Assembly: GCF_008298015.1 (NCBI RefSeq)
Contig: NZ_VTPX01000014.1
Span: 1-64,000, forward strand
Length of the DNA stretch: 64,000 nucleotides
Direction of reading: 5' to 3'
Source: Salinicola corii
GTDB taxonomy: Bacteria > Pseudomonadota > Gammaproteobacteria > Pseudomonadales > Halomonadaceae
The notes under the pieces are model-generated. The model was not told where the DNA came from. It saw only the letters and a list, made by a program, of their open reading frames with translations, and did not search any database. Made by a program: the position numbers and the translations under genes. Position 1 is the first letter of the stretch. The number at the start of each line of letters is the position of its first letter. This document shows, one piece after another, positions 8,427-16,913 of the stretch.

Positions 8427-9392
8427 CTAGGTGATGTCCTTTATGATATCGATAAAACACGCGAGGGCTTGGGAAAAGCCAACTCTCGCATTCCACACTA
8501 ACTCCATCGGTGTGGAAATAGGAGGGTTGGCTGCCAGCAATGGTGCCATACGCCGCTGTTCAACATACTGCCTAGCGTAATGATGCGGTAAAACTCCGAC
8601 GTAAACACCTGAGAGAATAAGCATGGCCACGGCTTCGACCTGCGTGGCAGATGAGAGATTCTCGAACTGACTGATCAGCTGCCGACGTTGTTCGCCGCTG
8701 ACGTAACTATGCGTAACGAATTTATGAGCTTTTAAGGTTTCTAAAGTCTGCTGGTCGGCGCTATTGAATATCGGATGATTCAGGCCACAATATAGCCCGC
8801 TATGTTCTTCATAGAGCGATGCTGTCTGGAATTGATCCGATCTTTTCGCCGACGATTCTATATCGTAATTTGGCACGATAGCGCCATGAAATCTTCCAGA
8901 TTGCAGTCCTTTTTCAATTTCTTCGAGAGAAAAAATGCTCAGTGAGACTCGCACCCTGGGTGCGCGAAGATTGAGTTGATGTAACGCTGCGACGACGGGA
9001 GATTCGGGGTCGCTGATGGTGTTGTCGATCACCGCAAGACTTAGCTCACCCACGATCTCGTCCGAGGCAGTTATCCGGTCACTGAAATCTTCGAGTGTGC
9101 GGAAAAGAGCAAGGGTGTTGCGATAGACGATATCGCCTTCTTCACTGAGTTCAAAACCGTCGCGCCCTCGGGTGCATAGACGCATGCCCAGCCTGACTTC
9201 CAAATCTGAAATCTGCTTGCTGATCGATGCGAGACTGATCCCCAGCGGATGCTGCGCTGACGAGAAGCCGCCGGATTCCACCACCGTCTTGAAGACTCTC
9301 AGAAGTTTTAACTCCATCGCACCGACGCGGAAACCCGCTCTGGGTCCATTGCGGGGGCCGGCACTTTCCGTTTTTGAAAGCTCACTTTCCAT
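8427..9392 (-). CDS. LysR-family regulator of the lyase/ABC operon
   Basis: 321 aa. Start at 9392 supported by GGGGGAA eight bases upstream, although many LysR proteins would begin at the internal MELKLLRVF (9317). Helix-turn-helix includes TVVESGGFSSAQHPLGI and SISKQISDLE, followed by the effector domain. Divergent from, and 149 bp away from, the operon beginning at 9542, so it probably activates it in response to the substrate. The spacer contains no palindrome I would defend. Confidence 0.86.
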   Translation of the reverse strand: MESELSKTESAGPRNGPRAGFRVGAMELKLLRVFKTVVESGGFSSAQHPLGISLASISKQISDLEVRLGMRLCTRGRDGFELSEEGDIVYRNTLALFRTLEDFSDRITASDEIVGELSLAVIDNTISDPESPVVAALHQLNLRAPRVRVSLSIFSLEEIEKGLQSGRFHGAIVPNYDIESSAKRSDQFQTASLYEEHSGLYCGLNHPIFNSADQQTLETLKAHKFVTHSYVSGEQRRQLISQFENLSSATQVEAVAMLILSGVYVGVLPHHYARQYVEQRRMAPLLAANPPISTPMELVWNARVGFSQALACFIDIIKDIT

Positions 9393-9541
9393 CTTTGATA
9401 TTCCCCCATGGCGTCTTCTCGTGAGATAGCTGTTATTAGTCGCTTGGGTAAGCCCGGTGAAGGAGTCGCTGCCAAGATATTGTTATCGAGATCGATCGGT
9501 GGCGACCGACCAAAGACAACTACAAACAGCAGGAATATTCA

Positions 9542-10972
9542 ATGAGCCACACTAGTGATCGACTCTGGGGCGCCCGGTTTTCGTCCGGCCCCAGTGATGC
9601 CATGTCGCGTCTGTCACGCTCTCCCGTCCGCTATTTTGATCTTCTTCCTTATGACGTAGCAGGCTCTCGGGCTCACTGCGTGGAGCTGCATCATGCCGGC
9701 ATTTTGACGGCCGATGAGGCTGAGAGAATCCAGGCTGCGCTGGTTGAAATCGATCAGGATTTCCGCGCGGGCAGCATTGAGCCCATCGAGGCGGATGAGG
9801 ACGTGCATACGTTTCTCGAAAGGCTTCTGACCGAACGCCTTGGCGCGCTGGGCGGAAAGCTTCGTGCCGGACGCTCGCGCAATGACCAGGCAGCCAACGA
9901 CATGCGACTGCTGCTGAGGGATCGCATTCGTCAGCTCGCGGTACAGATTCACGAATTGATGGGGGCACTGGCTCAGCAGGCGCAGGTGCACCTTCACTCC
10001 GTGGTGCCGGGATTCACGCATCTGCAGCAGGCCCAGCCGATCGTTTTCGGCCATCAACTATTGGCGCACGCGCAGTCGTTGCTGCGAGACGTGCAGCGAA
10101 TCATCGACTGGGATCGGCGCTTTTCGCTCTCTCCGCTAGGCGCGGCCGCCATGGCCGGATCTGCCGTGGCCAAGGATGGCCAACGGGCCGCTAAGGTCAT
10201 GGGATTCGAGGGCGCCTGCGAGAATTCGATCGATGCGGTGGCAAGCCGCGATCATGTGGCCGAGTTTCTATTCATAGCCGGCATGGTCGGCGTCAATCTT
10301 TCACGCCTGGGCGAGGAAGTCTGTCTGTGGACGTCGCGGCAGTTCCAGTGGGTCGTGCTGGATGACGGCTATGCCACTGGCAGCTCGATCATGCCGCAAA
10401 AGAAAAACCCGGATATTGCCGAACTGACCCGGGGCAAGTCCGGCCGCCTGATCGGCAATCTGACCGGCTTGATGTCGACACTCAAGGCCCAGCCGCTCTC
10501 TTACAACCGCGATCTGGGCGAAGACAAGCATCAGGTGCTGGATGCGCTCGAGACATTGGATCTGGTGCTGCCGGCAATGGCGGGCATGATCGCCACGATG
10601 ACGGTCAACGTCGACGAAATGCGCCGCCAGGCACCGCTGGGTTTCACGCTGGCTACCGAGATTGCCGACTGGCTATCGATGCGTGATGTCAGCTTCCGTG
10701 AAGCGCATGAGATTACCGGCCAGGTGGTGCGTCTGTGCGAGCAAGAGGGTATCGAACTCAGCGAGATCTCCGCAGCACAGCTGCAGTCCGTGGATTCGCG
10801 TTTGGAAGCTGGTGTGCTCGATTCGTTGACGCTCGAGGCCGCGCTCGAGGCGCGGGATGGATATGGCGGTACCGCGCCAGAGCAGGTTGGCAGCCAGCTC
10901 GAGCGGTTGCGGGTGGCGATTCAGCAGCAGCAGAGCGCGCTAAGTGACTACCGCGGGCCTCGCGTCGACTGA
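9542..10972 (+). CDS. Argininosuccinate lyase-like C-N lyase
   Basis: 476 aa, the usual length for the aspartase/fumarase superfamily. Visible: RSRNDQ (111-116), the FTHLQQAQP block with the general-acid His160, and the signature GSSIMPQKKNPD (280-291) whose mobile Ser acts as catalytic base. These match ArgH, which releases fumarate from argininosuccinate. However, this gene heads an operon with an amino-acid ABC importer, two deacetylase-fold proteins and MmgE/PrpD, not arginine biosynthesis. EDDS lyase and iminodisuccinate lyase are close relatives of ArgH acting on N-substituted aspartates (established, from memory), so a catabolic lyase of that type is a strong alternative. Do not assume it is the biosynthetic argH. 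Confidence 0.85.
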   Translation: MSHTSDRLWGARFSSGPSDAMSRLSRSPVRYFDLLPYDVAGSRAHCVELHHAGILTADEAERIQAALVEIDQDFRAGSIEPIEADEDVHTFLERLLTERLGALGGKLRAGRSRNDQAANDMRLLLRDRIRQLAVQIHELMGALAQQAQVHLHSVVPGFTHLQQAQPIVFGHQLLAHAQSLLRDVQRIIDWDRRFSLSPLGAAAMAGSAVAKDGQRAAKVMGFEGACENSIDAVASRDHVAEFLFIAGMVGVNLSRLGEEVCLWTSRQFQWVVLDDGYATGSSIMPQKKNPDIAELTRGKSGRLIGNLTGLMSTLKAQPLSYNRDLGEDKHQVLDALETLDLVLPAMAGMIATMTVNVDEMRRQAPLGFTLATEIADWLSMRDVSFREAHEITGQVVRLCEQEGIELSEISAAQLQSVDSRLEAGVLDSLTLEAALEARDGYGGTAPEQVGSQLERLRVAIQQQQSALSDYRGPRVD

Positions 10973-11021
10973 ACGCCGCGTTTCGTCTTCCGTCCACCGC
11001 TTTATCGTGCAGGACCTTACG

Positions 11022-11882
11022 ATGCAGACAACGACTCAAACACCGCCAACTTCGTCGACGGAGCTTTCCGATTACAAAATCGTACCGCGGCGACATTATG
11101 GACGCCTCCTTTCTTCGCTCATCATCCTGGGACTGTTGGGTGCGCTGATACACGCTTTTGCCAATGGCGATATCGAGTGGAGCGTCGTTGGCCGATTTCT
11201 CACTGCCAAGGCGATCCTGTGGGGATTGGGCAACACCGTGTTGATGTCGATTCTGGCAATGATTCTCGGTGTGGTTCTCGGGGTGGTATTCGCGATCATG
11301 CGAATGTCGAGCAATTCGGTTTTGCGCTATGTCGCCAAGGGATATATCTGGTTCTTCCGTGGCACGCCGATCATTCTTCAGCTGTTGCTGTGGTTCAATT
11401 TGGCGCTGGTCTTTCCCACTTTGGGCATCCCGGGCGTGTTCGAAGCACGAACGGTTGATGTCATGGTGCCGTTCGTTGCCGCGCTGCTCGGCTTGGGGAT
11501 CAATCAGGGCGCATACACGGCGGAAGTCGTCCGTGGTGGTTTGCTATCGGTAGATAACGGCCAGTACGAGGCGGCCATGTCGATCGGCATGACTCGACTC
11601 AAGAGCCTGCGCCGTATCGTGTTGCCTCAGGCGATGCGTGTCATCCTGCCGCCGATCGGTAACGAGACGATCAGCATGATCAAGATGACCAGCCTGGCCA
11701 GCGTCATTCAGTACTCTGAAATTCTCCACAACGCCCAGAACATCTACTACGCCAACGCCCGCGTCATGGAACTGCTGATCGTGGCCGGAATCTGGTATCT
11801 GGTGGTGGTGACCATCATGTCGTTTGGCCAGCGGATGCTTGAACGACGTTTCGCCCGTGGCTCTGGCCGCGTCGATCACTAA
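11022..11882 (+). CDS. Polar amino-acid ABC transporter permease (HisM/GlnP type)
   Basis: 286 aa from ATG 11022, which has AGGA seven bases upstream; the longer frame overlaps the lyase gene. Five to six membrane segments, with the His/Glu-type inner-membrane permease motifs ILWGLGNTVLMSILAMILG, YIWFFRGTPIILQLLLWF and the EAA loop YEAAMSIGMTRLKSLRRIVLPQAMR. It is the only permease gene in the operon, so a homodimer is likely. 15 bp before the ATPase gene. Confidence 0.9.
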   Translation: MQTTTQTPPTSSTELSDYKIVPRRHYGRLLSSLIILGLLGALIHAFANGDIEWSVVGRFLTAKAILWGLGNTVLMSILAMILGVVLGVVFAIMRMSSNSVLRYVAKGYIWFFRGTPIILQLLLWFNLALVFPTLGIPGVFEARTVDVMVPFVAALLGLGINQGAYTAEVVRGGLLSVDNGQYEAAMSIGMTRLKSLRRIVLPQAMRVILPPIGNETISMIKMTSLASVIQYSEILHNAQNIYYANARVMELLIVAGIWYLVVVTIMSFGQRMLERRFARGSGRVDH

Positions 11883-11897
11883 GGAGCGAGACAATCT

Positions 11898-12662
11898 ATG
11901 AGTTTCATTGTCCAGGGAAAATCTGTCGTCAAGAAATTCGGTGATTTTGTCGCCCTCGACCATGTCGACATTGATATCGAAAACGGTGAAGTCGTCTGCA
12001 TCGTCGGTCCGTCGGGTTCGGGAAAGAGTACGTTGTTGCGCTGTATCAACCAGTTGGAAAAGATCGATGGCGGCGGGCTGTGGGTCGACGGCGAGCTGGT
12101 CGGTTATCGCATCGCGGGCAGTGCCCTGCATGAACTGGATGACAAACAGATCGCTCGCCAGCGACTGGCGACTGGCATGGTATTCCAGCGCTTCAATCTG
12201 TTTCCGCACATGACCGCGCTGGAAAATATCATCGAAGGCCCGATCCAGGTTCTCAAGCGCTCCCCACAAGAGTGTCGTGAACAGGCCCTCGAACTGCTTG
12301 AACGTGTGGGGTTGTCGGATAAGGCCAATGCTTATCCAGTGGAGCTCTCTGGAGGCCAACAGCAACGCGTGGCGATTGCGCGGGCATTGGCGATGCGGCC
12401 GCGCTTGATGTTGTTCGACGAGCCGACCTCAGCGCTGGACCCGGAGCTGGTCGGTGAAGTGCTTCAGGTCATGCGTGATCTGGCCCGCAGCGGAATGTCG
12501 ATGATCGTGGTTACCCATGAACTGGGGTTTGCACGTGAAGTCGCCAATCGGGTGGTGTTCATGGACGCCGGGCAGATCGTCGAGACCGGTGCACCGGAAG
12601 AGATTCTGATGTACCCGCGCAATGAGCGGACTCGCGGTTTTATTTCCGCAGTGCTCAATTAG
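11898..12662 (+). CDS. Polar amino-acid ABC transporter ATP-binding protein (GlnQ/HisP type)
   Basis: 254 aa. Walker [13 protein letters not shown]-loop [13 protein letters not shown], signature [16 protein letters not shown], Walker B LMLFDEP and switch His in VVTHE. Ends with the [12 protein letters not shown] tail usual for this subfamily. GGAG precedes the ATG. Works with the permease at 11022 and the binding protein at 12743. Confidence 0.93.
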   Translation: MSFIVQGKSVVKKFGDFVALDHVDIDIENGEVVCIVGPSGSGKSTLLRCINQLEKIDGGGLWVDGELVGYRIAGSALHELDDKQIARQRLATGMVFQRFNLFPHMTALENIIEGPIQVLKRSPQECREQALELLERVGLSDKANAYPVELSGGQQQRVAIARALAMRPRLMLFDEPTSALDPELVGEVLQVMRDLARSGMSMIVVTHELGFAREVANRVVFMDAGQIVETGAPEEILMYPRNERTRGFISAVLN

Positions 12663-12742
12663 TGTGATTCATCACCTAGCGTCACAAAACGCATCATTCA
12701 CAATCCCAAGATCCATCAACGATAACCACAAGAGATGATCCC

Positions 12743-13567
12743 ATGAAGAAATCCCTACTGCTGATGGCGTTGACCGCGGCCTCCGTTTGCCAAGTCGTAC
12801 AGGCGGACGAGCTGCCCCAGGACATCATTGACCGTGGCTATATCAGCGCGGCGATCGTTCCCAATTATCCGCCAATGGAATTCAAGGATCCGGCAACCAA
12901 CCAGATAACCGGCTTCGATTATGACCTCGGCGTGGCCCTGGGCGAAAAGCTGGGTATCGAAATCCGGTGGGAAGAGACCGCCTTCGAGCAGATGATCAGC
13001 GGCCTCAAGACGGGTCGCAGCGAGCTGGTGCTATCGGGCATGACCGATACCCCGGAGCGCCAGAAAGTCGTGGACTTCATCGACTACCTTCAAACCGGGC
13101 CGCAGTTCTACACCATGCTGCGTAACGATGGCATCGAGGCACCGTTGGATCTTTGCGGCAAGAACGTCGGCGGCAGCCGCCGCACTACGTATCCCGATGA
13201 GGTAAAGGCCTGGAGTGCTGCCAACTGCGAGGCTGCCGGCAAGCCGGCGATTACCTTCGTCGGCACCGAAGGCTCGGCTGATGCGCGTGCTCAGTTGCGC
13301 CAAGGTCGTCTGGATGCTGCAGTGCAGGGCAGCGAGACCCTGCCTTATTTCTCATCCAATGAGCCGGACACTTATCGTATTCTCGGCAAGCCACTGAGCC
13401 GCCAGTACACCGGCATGGCCGTGTCAAACGAGAACGAGGCGCTGCGCGACGCACTGGCATCGGCACTCGATTCGATGATCGAGGATGGCACTTATCAGCA
13501 GATCATCGAGAAGTGGGGGCTGCAGGAGTCCGCCGTCGAAAAAGTGAGTATCAACGCGGGAACCTGA
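12743..13567 (+). CDS. ABC transporter periplasmic binding protein, polar amino-acid type
   Basis: 274 aa with a signal peptide (MKKSLLLMALTAASVCQVVQA, cut before DELPQD). Family-3 solute-binding fold: PPMEFKDPATNQITGFDYDLGVALGEKLGIE-type N-lobe, then TDTPERQKVVDF. Four cysteines in the middle region include a pair (LCGKNVGG, ANCEAAG) likely forming a disulfide as in related proteins. It delivers the operon's substrate, expected to be a small amino- or N-containing carboxylate, to the permease. Confidence 0.92.
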   Translation: MKKSLLLMALTAASVCQVVQADELPQDIIDRGYISAAIVPNYPPMEFKDPATNQITGFDYDLGVALGEKLGIEIRWEETAFEQMISGLKTGRSELVLSGMTDTPERQKVVDFIDYLQTGPQFYTMLRNDGIEAPLDLCGKNVGGSRRTTYPDEVKAWSAANCEAAGKPAITFVGTEGSADARAQLRQGRLDAAVQGSETLPYFSSNEPDTYRILGKPLSRQYTGMAVSNENEALRDALASALDSMIEDGTYQQIIEKWGLQESAVEKVSINAGT

Positions 13568-13626
13568 GCCATCGGCGCGGGGGCCTCGACGCCCGCGCTG
13601 CCCTGCCCCTTCCTGAGGTCAATCTC

Positions 13627-14496
13627 TTGCAACCTTCCATTGCCTGGCCGGGCGGTGCGCGGTCCTGCGTCGCGCTGGCTTTCGATCTCGATGGTCCCAC
13701 CGGCGATGCCATGCTCGACGGCTCGCTGAAGGGCAATCCCGCCTATTTCACGTTGGGCGGCTATGGTCCGTATTGCGCGCTTCCCAGAATTTTAACGATG
13801 CTGGAAGCCTATCGCTTGCCGGCCACCTTCTTCGTACCCACCTGGATTGTCGAACACTGGCCACATCGGTGCCGAGCCATCGTCGAGGCAGGGCATGAAG
13901 TCGCTTATCACGGGCACCGCCATGAGCCCTTCTGGGCACTCGACGAGACGCAGCAACGCGAGATCATGACTCGCAGTCAGGCAATATTTCGTGATGTGTT
14001 GGACGTCAGTCCTGTTGGCTTTCGTACCCCGTCTGGCGATTGGGACGCACGAACGCCCGCGATCTTGGGCGAGTTTGGCGTGCGCTATTCCAGCAGTATG
14101 CGAGGTGACGATCGGCCTTATCGCATCGAAGTCGACGGTCATCCGGAAGGGCTGATCGAGATTCCCGCGCGCTGGGAGCTCGATGACTACGCGAGCCTGG
14201 CTTATCAGCGTGCGCCGGATTTTCCGCGTGGGCTCGACCGCACCGCACCCTACTCCCAAGTACTCGCCAACTGGTGCGCGGAATTCGACGGCAGCTATGA
14301 AGAAGGACTGTCGCTGACCACGCTGCTTCATCCCAAGGTATCGGCGCGACCCGGGCGCATGGCTCTGCTGGAGGCTTTCCTCTCCCATATGACGGCGCAC
14401 GGCGATGTCTGGTTCGCGCGCTGTAACGAGGTCGCCGAATTCTGGCATCGGCCGTCGATGCAGCCTTCCAATCCGGAAGTCGGTCATGCCGGATAA
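13627..14496 (+). CDS. Polysaccharide deacetylase-fold hydrolase (PuuE/NodB-like)
   Basis: 289 aa. TTG start at 13627 chosen because TGAGG lies eight bases upstream and the longer frame would overlap the binding-protein gene. NodB-type landmarks: FDLDGPTGD (19-27), TFFVPTWIVE, and the His motif YHGHRHEP with His95, His97 and His99; later GFRTPSGDWD. Related enzymes include metal-independent allantoinase PuuE and cyclic-imide hydrolases, which cleave C-N bonds (from memory). Next to an amino-acid ABC importer and C-N lyase, an amidohydrolase role on an N-acyl or cyclic imide substrate is more likely than cell-wall work. Overlaps the next gene by 11 bp. Confidence 0.8.
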   Translation: MQPSIAWPGGARSCVALAFDLDGPTGDAMLDGSLKGNPAYFTLGGYGPYCALPRILTMLEAYRLPATFFVPTWIVEHWPHRCRAIVEAGHEVAYHGHRHEPFWALDETQQREIMTRSQAIFRDVLDVSPVGFRTPSGDWDARTPAILGEFGVRYSSSMRGDDRPYRIEVDGHPEGLIEIPARWELDDYASLAYQRAPDFPRGLDRTAPYSQVLANWCAEFDGSYEEGLSLTTLLHPKVSARPGRMALLEAFLSHMTAHGDVWFARCNEVAEFWHRPSMQPSNPEVGHAG

Positions 14497-15376
14497 TATC
14501 GATCAGGTGTGGCCAGGCGCCATGCGCAGTGCGGTTGTCCTGACGGTCGACTACAGCGATGTGTTGGGCATTTTGGCTCAGGTGCCGGCGATGGCCGGGC
14601 GCGAAAAAAGCTTGTCGGTTTGGCGCTACGGCAGCCAGCGCGGGGTCGAACGCCTGCTCGCTCGCCTGGATGACGCTGGGCTTCGCACCAGCTGGCTCTT
14701 GCCCGGTCGACTGGCTGAGACACATGGCACATTGGTGGATGACATCGCCACTGCAGGCCATGAAATAGCCTGTGCCGGTTACGAATACGAGGATTTTTCG
14801 GCGCTGACACCGCAGGACCAGATTCAGGTGTTGTGGCGAGGACGCGATGCACTCGCGGCGCGGACCGGCATCTCGCCGACCGGTTTCCGTCTCCCGTTAG
14901 GCGCCTGGGCGCCGGGCTTCGAGCTTGAGCTGGTGCGAGCCGGCTTTACCTGGTCTTCCTCCTGGCGCGGCGATGATTTGCCCTACCGGCATCCGGAGGC
15001 CGGGGGTCTGATCGAGCTACCGCTGCACTACGAGCTCGATGACGATGCCTATCTGGCTTTCAACCTGTCACCGCCGGTACCGCCCGGGCAGTCACGTATC
15101 GCCGGCTACCGTGAAACGCTGGCCAACTGGCAAGCCGATCTCGACGGATTCCATCGATTGGGTCTGTGCGCCGTGATGCGCCTGCATCCCGAGCTCATCG
15201 GTACGCCGGGGCGCGCCGGGTTGCTTCGAGAATTGCTGGCGGGCTTACGTGACCAGCCAATGCGTTGGGTGGCTACCGGGCACGAAGTCGCTCGTTGGTG
15301 GGCCACCAACGGTCCGGACATACCGTCGGATCATCCCGCTTGCGTATTCCAGCACTACCGGAGTGAGCCACAATGA
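14486..15376 (+). CDS. Degenerate paralogue of the upstream deacetylase-fold hydrolase
   Basis: 296 aa. Begins MPDNIDQVWPGAMRS inside the end of the previous gene, and its own end overlaps the MmgE/PrpD start (ATGA), so translation is coupled. Same fold and spacing as its neighbour: FRLPLGAWAPGF matches FRTPSGDWD, and SSSWRGDDLPYR matches SSSMRGDDRPYR. Yet the catalytic-face motifs are gone: FDLDGP is VDYSDV and HGHRH is AGYEY (Ala97, Tyr99, Tyr101). Likely a non-catalytic or altered subunit pairing with the upstream protein. I infer a heteromer; nothing in the sequence proves it. Confidence 0.78.
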   Translation: MPDNIDQVWPGAMRSAVVLTVDYSDVLGILAQVPAMAGREKSLSVWRYGSQRGVERLLARLDDAGLRTSWLLPGRLAETHGTLVDDIATAGHEIACAGYEYEDFSALTPQDQIQVLWRGRDALAARTGISPTGFRLPLGAWAPGFELELVRAGFTWSSSWRGDDLPYRHPEAGGLIELPLHYELDDDAYLAFNLSPPVPPGQSRIAGYRETLANWQADLDGFHRLGLCAVMRLHPELIGTPGRAGLLRELLAGLRDQPMRWVATGHEVARWWATNGPDIPSDHPACVFQHYRSEPQ

Positions 15377-16740
15377 CGACTCCCGAACTCGATCCGTTGA
15401 TCGTTTTTTCGCGTGCTCTGCGTTTCGAAGACATTCCTGAGTCCGTTGTCGCGCAGGCCAAGAGACATTGGCTGGATACGCTAGGGGCTGGTTTGGCCGG
15501 CGCTACCAGCGATATCGGACACAAGGTGATTGACGGTCTTCACGAGCCCGGCGGTGAGGCTGTCGTATGGGGCACGGAGCAGCGTCTGTCGGCGCGAATG
15601 GCGGCGTTCGTCAATGGCGTTTCGGCGCATGCGCTGGAACTGGACGATACTGGCGGCTGCGATCACTCCGGCGCGGTCGTGATACCGGCGCTACTCGCGA
15701 GTTTGCCGCTGATCGAGCGTCGCGTCAGCGGGCAGGAGCTGCTGACTGCCATGATCGTCGGCTATGAGGTTGGACGGCGCGTTTTGGAAGCCTGCGGCGG
15801 TTATTCGCGGCACAACGGCGATGGTTGGCACTCCACCGGCACTTGTGGGGTATTCGGCGCGGCTGCCGCCTGCGCCAAATTGATGAATCTGGAATTCGAG
15901 GCGTTGCGCTCGGCCATCACGCTGTCTGGCAGCTTCAGTTCCGGGCTCTGGGCGTTCAGTCACGATGGCGCCGAGAGCAAGAAGTTGCACGCCGGACACG
16001 CCGCGCAGGGCGGTGTCAACGCCGCCTTGATGGCGCGGGCTGGCGTGGTCGGGCCGAGTCAGCTTTTCAGTGACGTCTGGGGTGGGTTCTTGTCGACCGT
16101 GGCGCCAGGACACGCCGAGCCTGCTGCGCTGACGGTGGGACTGGGCCAAATCTGGAAACTATCGCGCTGCTCACTCAAGCCTTACGCCTCTTGCCGCGGT
16201 ACGCATGCGGCGATCGATGCGCTATCGGTTCTGATTCGCGACGCCGAACTCGACGCGGAAGCCGCCAAAGCAAGCATCCAGCGAATCCAGGTTCGACTCA
16301 GCCCCTTTCTGAACGACATGTGCGGAACGCGTGACATCGACTCACTGGCCAGCGCTCAGATGAGCCTGCCCTATGCGCTGGCGGCCATGGCGACACTGGG
16401 TTCCGCGGGCCTTTCCGCCTACACGCTCGAAAATCGGCAAGCGACGGCGTTACGGGATTGCATGCTGCGGGTGGAATTGATCGTCGATGACCAATGCCCT
16501 CGCGATGGTGAGCCGGAGGTGACGTTGATTACACAAGACGGCCGACACCGTACTCTGCGCGTCGATACAGCGCTGGGTAACCCGCTCAATCCGCTAAGCG
16601 ATGACGCCTTGTTCAGAAAATTTCTCGAAGGCGCCGAACTTAGTTTGTCGCCACGACGCTGCGAGACGCTGATGAGACTGAGCATGGGAATGGAGATGCT
16701 GGAAGATGCCGGCGTCTGGAGTCAGGCCCTCGCGAAGTAG
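15373..16740 (+). CDS. MmgE/PrpD-family protein
   Basis: 455 aa, normal for the family. Landmarks: RFEDIPESVVAQAKRHWLDT at the start, NGVSAHALELDDT, GWHSTGTCGVFGAAAA, HAGHAAQGGVNAALMA and KPYASCRGTHAAIDA. Known members include 2-methylcitrate dehydratase, cis-aconitate decarboxylase and iminodisuccinate epimerase. No prp genes are near. Being the last gene of an operon headed by an ArgH-type C-N lyase, it fits an epimerase or dehydratase that prepares the lyase substrate. Start overlaps the previous stop by four bases. Confidence 0.88.
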   Translation: MTTPELDPLIVFSRALRFEDIPESVVAQAKRHWLDTLGAGLAGATSDIGHKVIDGLHEPGGEAVVWGTEQRLSARMAAFVNGVSAHALELDDTGGCDHSGAVVIPALLASLPLIERRVSGQELLTAMIVGYEVGRRVLEACGGYSRHNGDGWHSTGTCGVFGAAAACAKLMNLEFEALRSAITLSGSFSSGLWAFSHDGAESKKLHAGHAAQGGVNAALMARAGVVGPSQLFSDVWGGFLSTVAPGHAEPAALTVGLGQIWKLSRCSLKPYASCRGTHAAIDALSVLIRDAELDAEAAKASIQRIQVRLSPFLNDMCGTRDIDSLASAQMSLPYALAAMATLGSAGLSAYTLENRQATALRDCMLRVELIVDDQCPRDGEPEVTLITQDGRHRTLRVDTALGNPLNPLSDDALFRKFLEGAELSLSPRRCETLMRLSMGMEMLEDAGVWSQALAK

Positions 16741-16832
16741 CAAAGACGAAAGCAGATCAATATCGATGTTTGGACCCTGGCCAATCCACTCAAGGACCAA
16801 TTGGGCACCGTGTGACTTGCCATCCAGTTGCC

Positions 16833-16888
16833 TGGATCAAGACCGCGCCCGACCCGCTCGGCCCATGAACCCGGGCAAGCTGGTGTGA
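16833..16888 (+). pseudogene. 3'-end remnant of an FAD-linked oxidase gene
   Basis: Reads IKTAPDPLG in one frame and, after a one-base loss, MNPGKLV then TGA in another, the standard C-terminus of the D-lactate dehydrogenase/GlcD family. The block 16864-16886 (CATGAACCCGGGCAAGCTGG and the next three bases) is identical to 8364-8386 in the oxidase gene at 6973-8388, but the bases before it differ, so it may be a paralogue's tail. Confidence 0.6.
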
Positions 16889-16913
16889 CATTACCGCATA
16901 CCGCCAGCTGCGC

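Noticed and set aside
13513-13626. ATG at 13513 as start of the first deacetylase gene
   Set aside because: It would overlap the binding-protein gene by 55 bp with an Arg-rich, non-homologous extension; the TTG at 13627 has a proper ribosome site.
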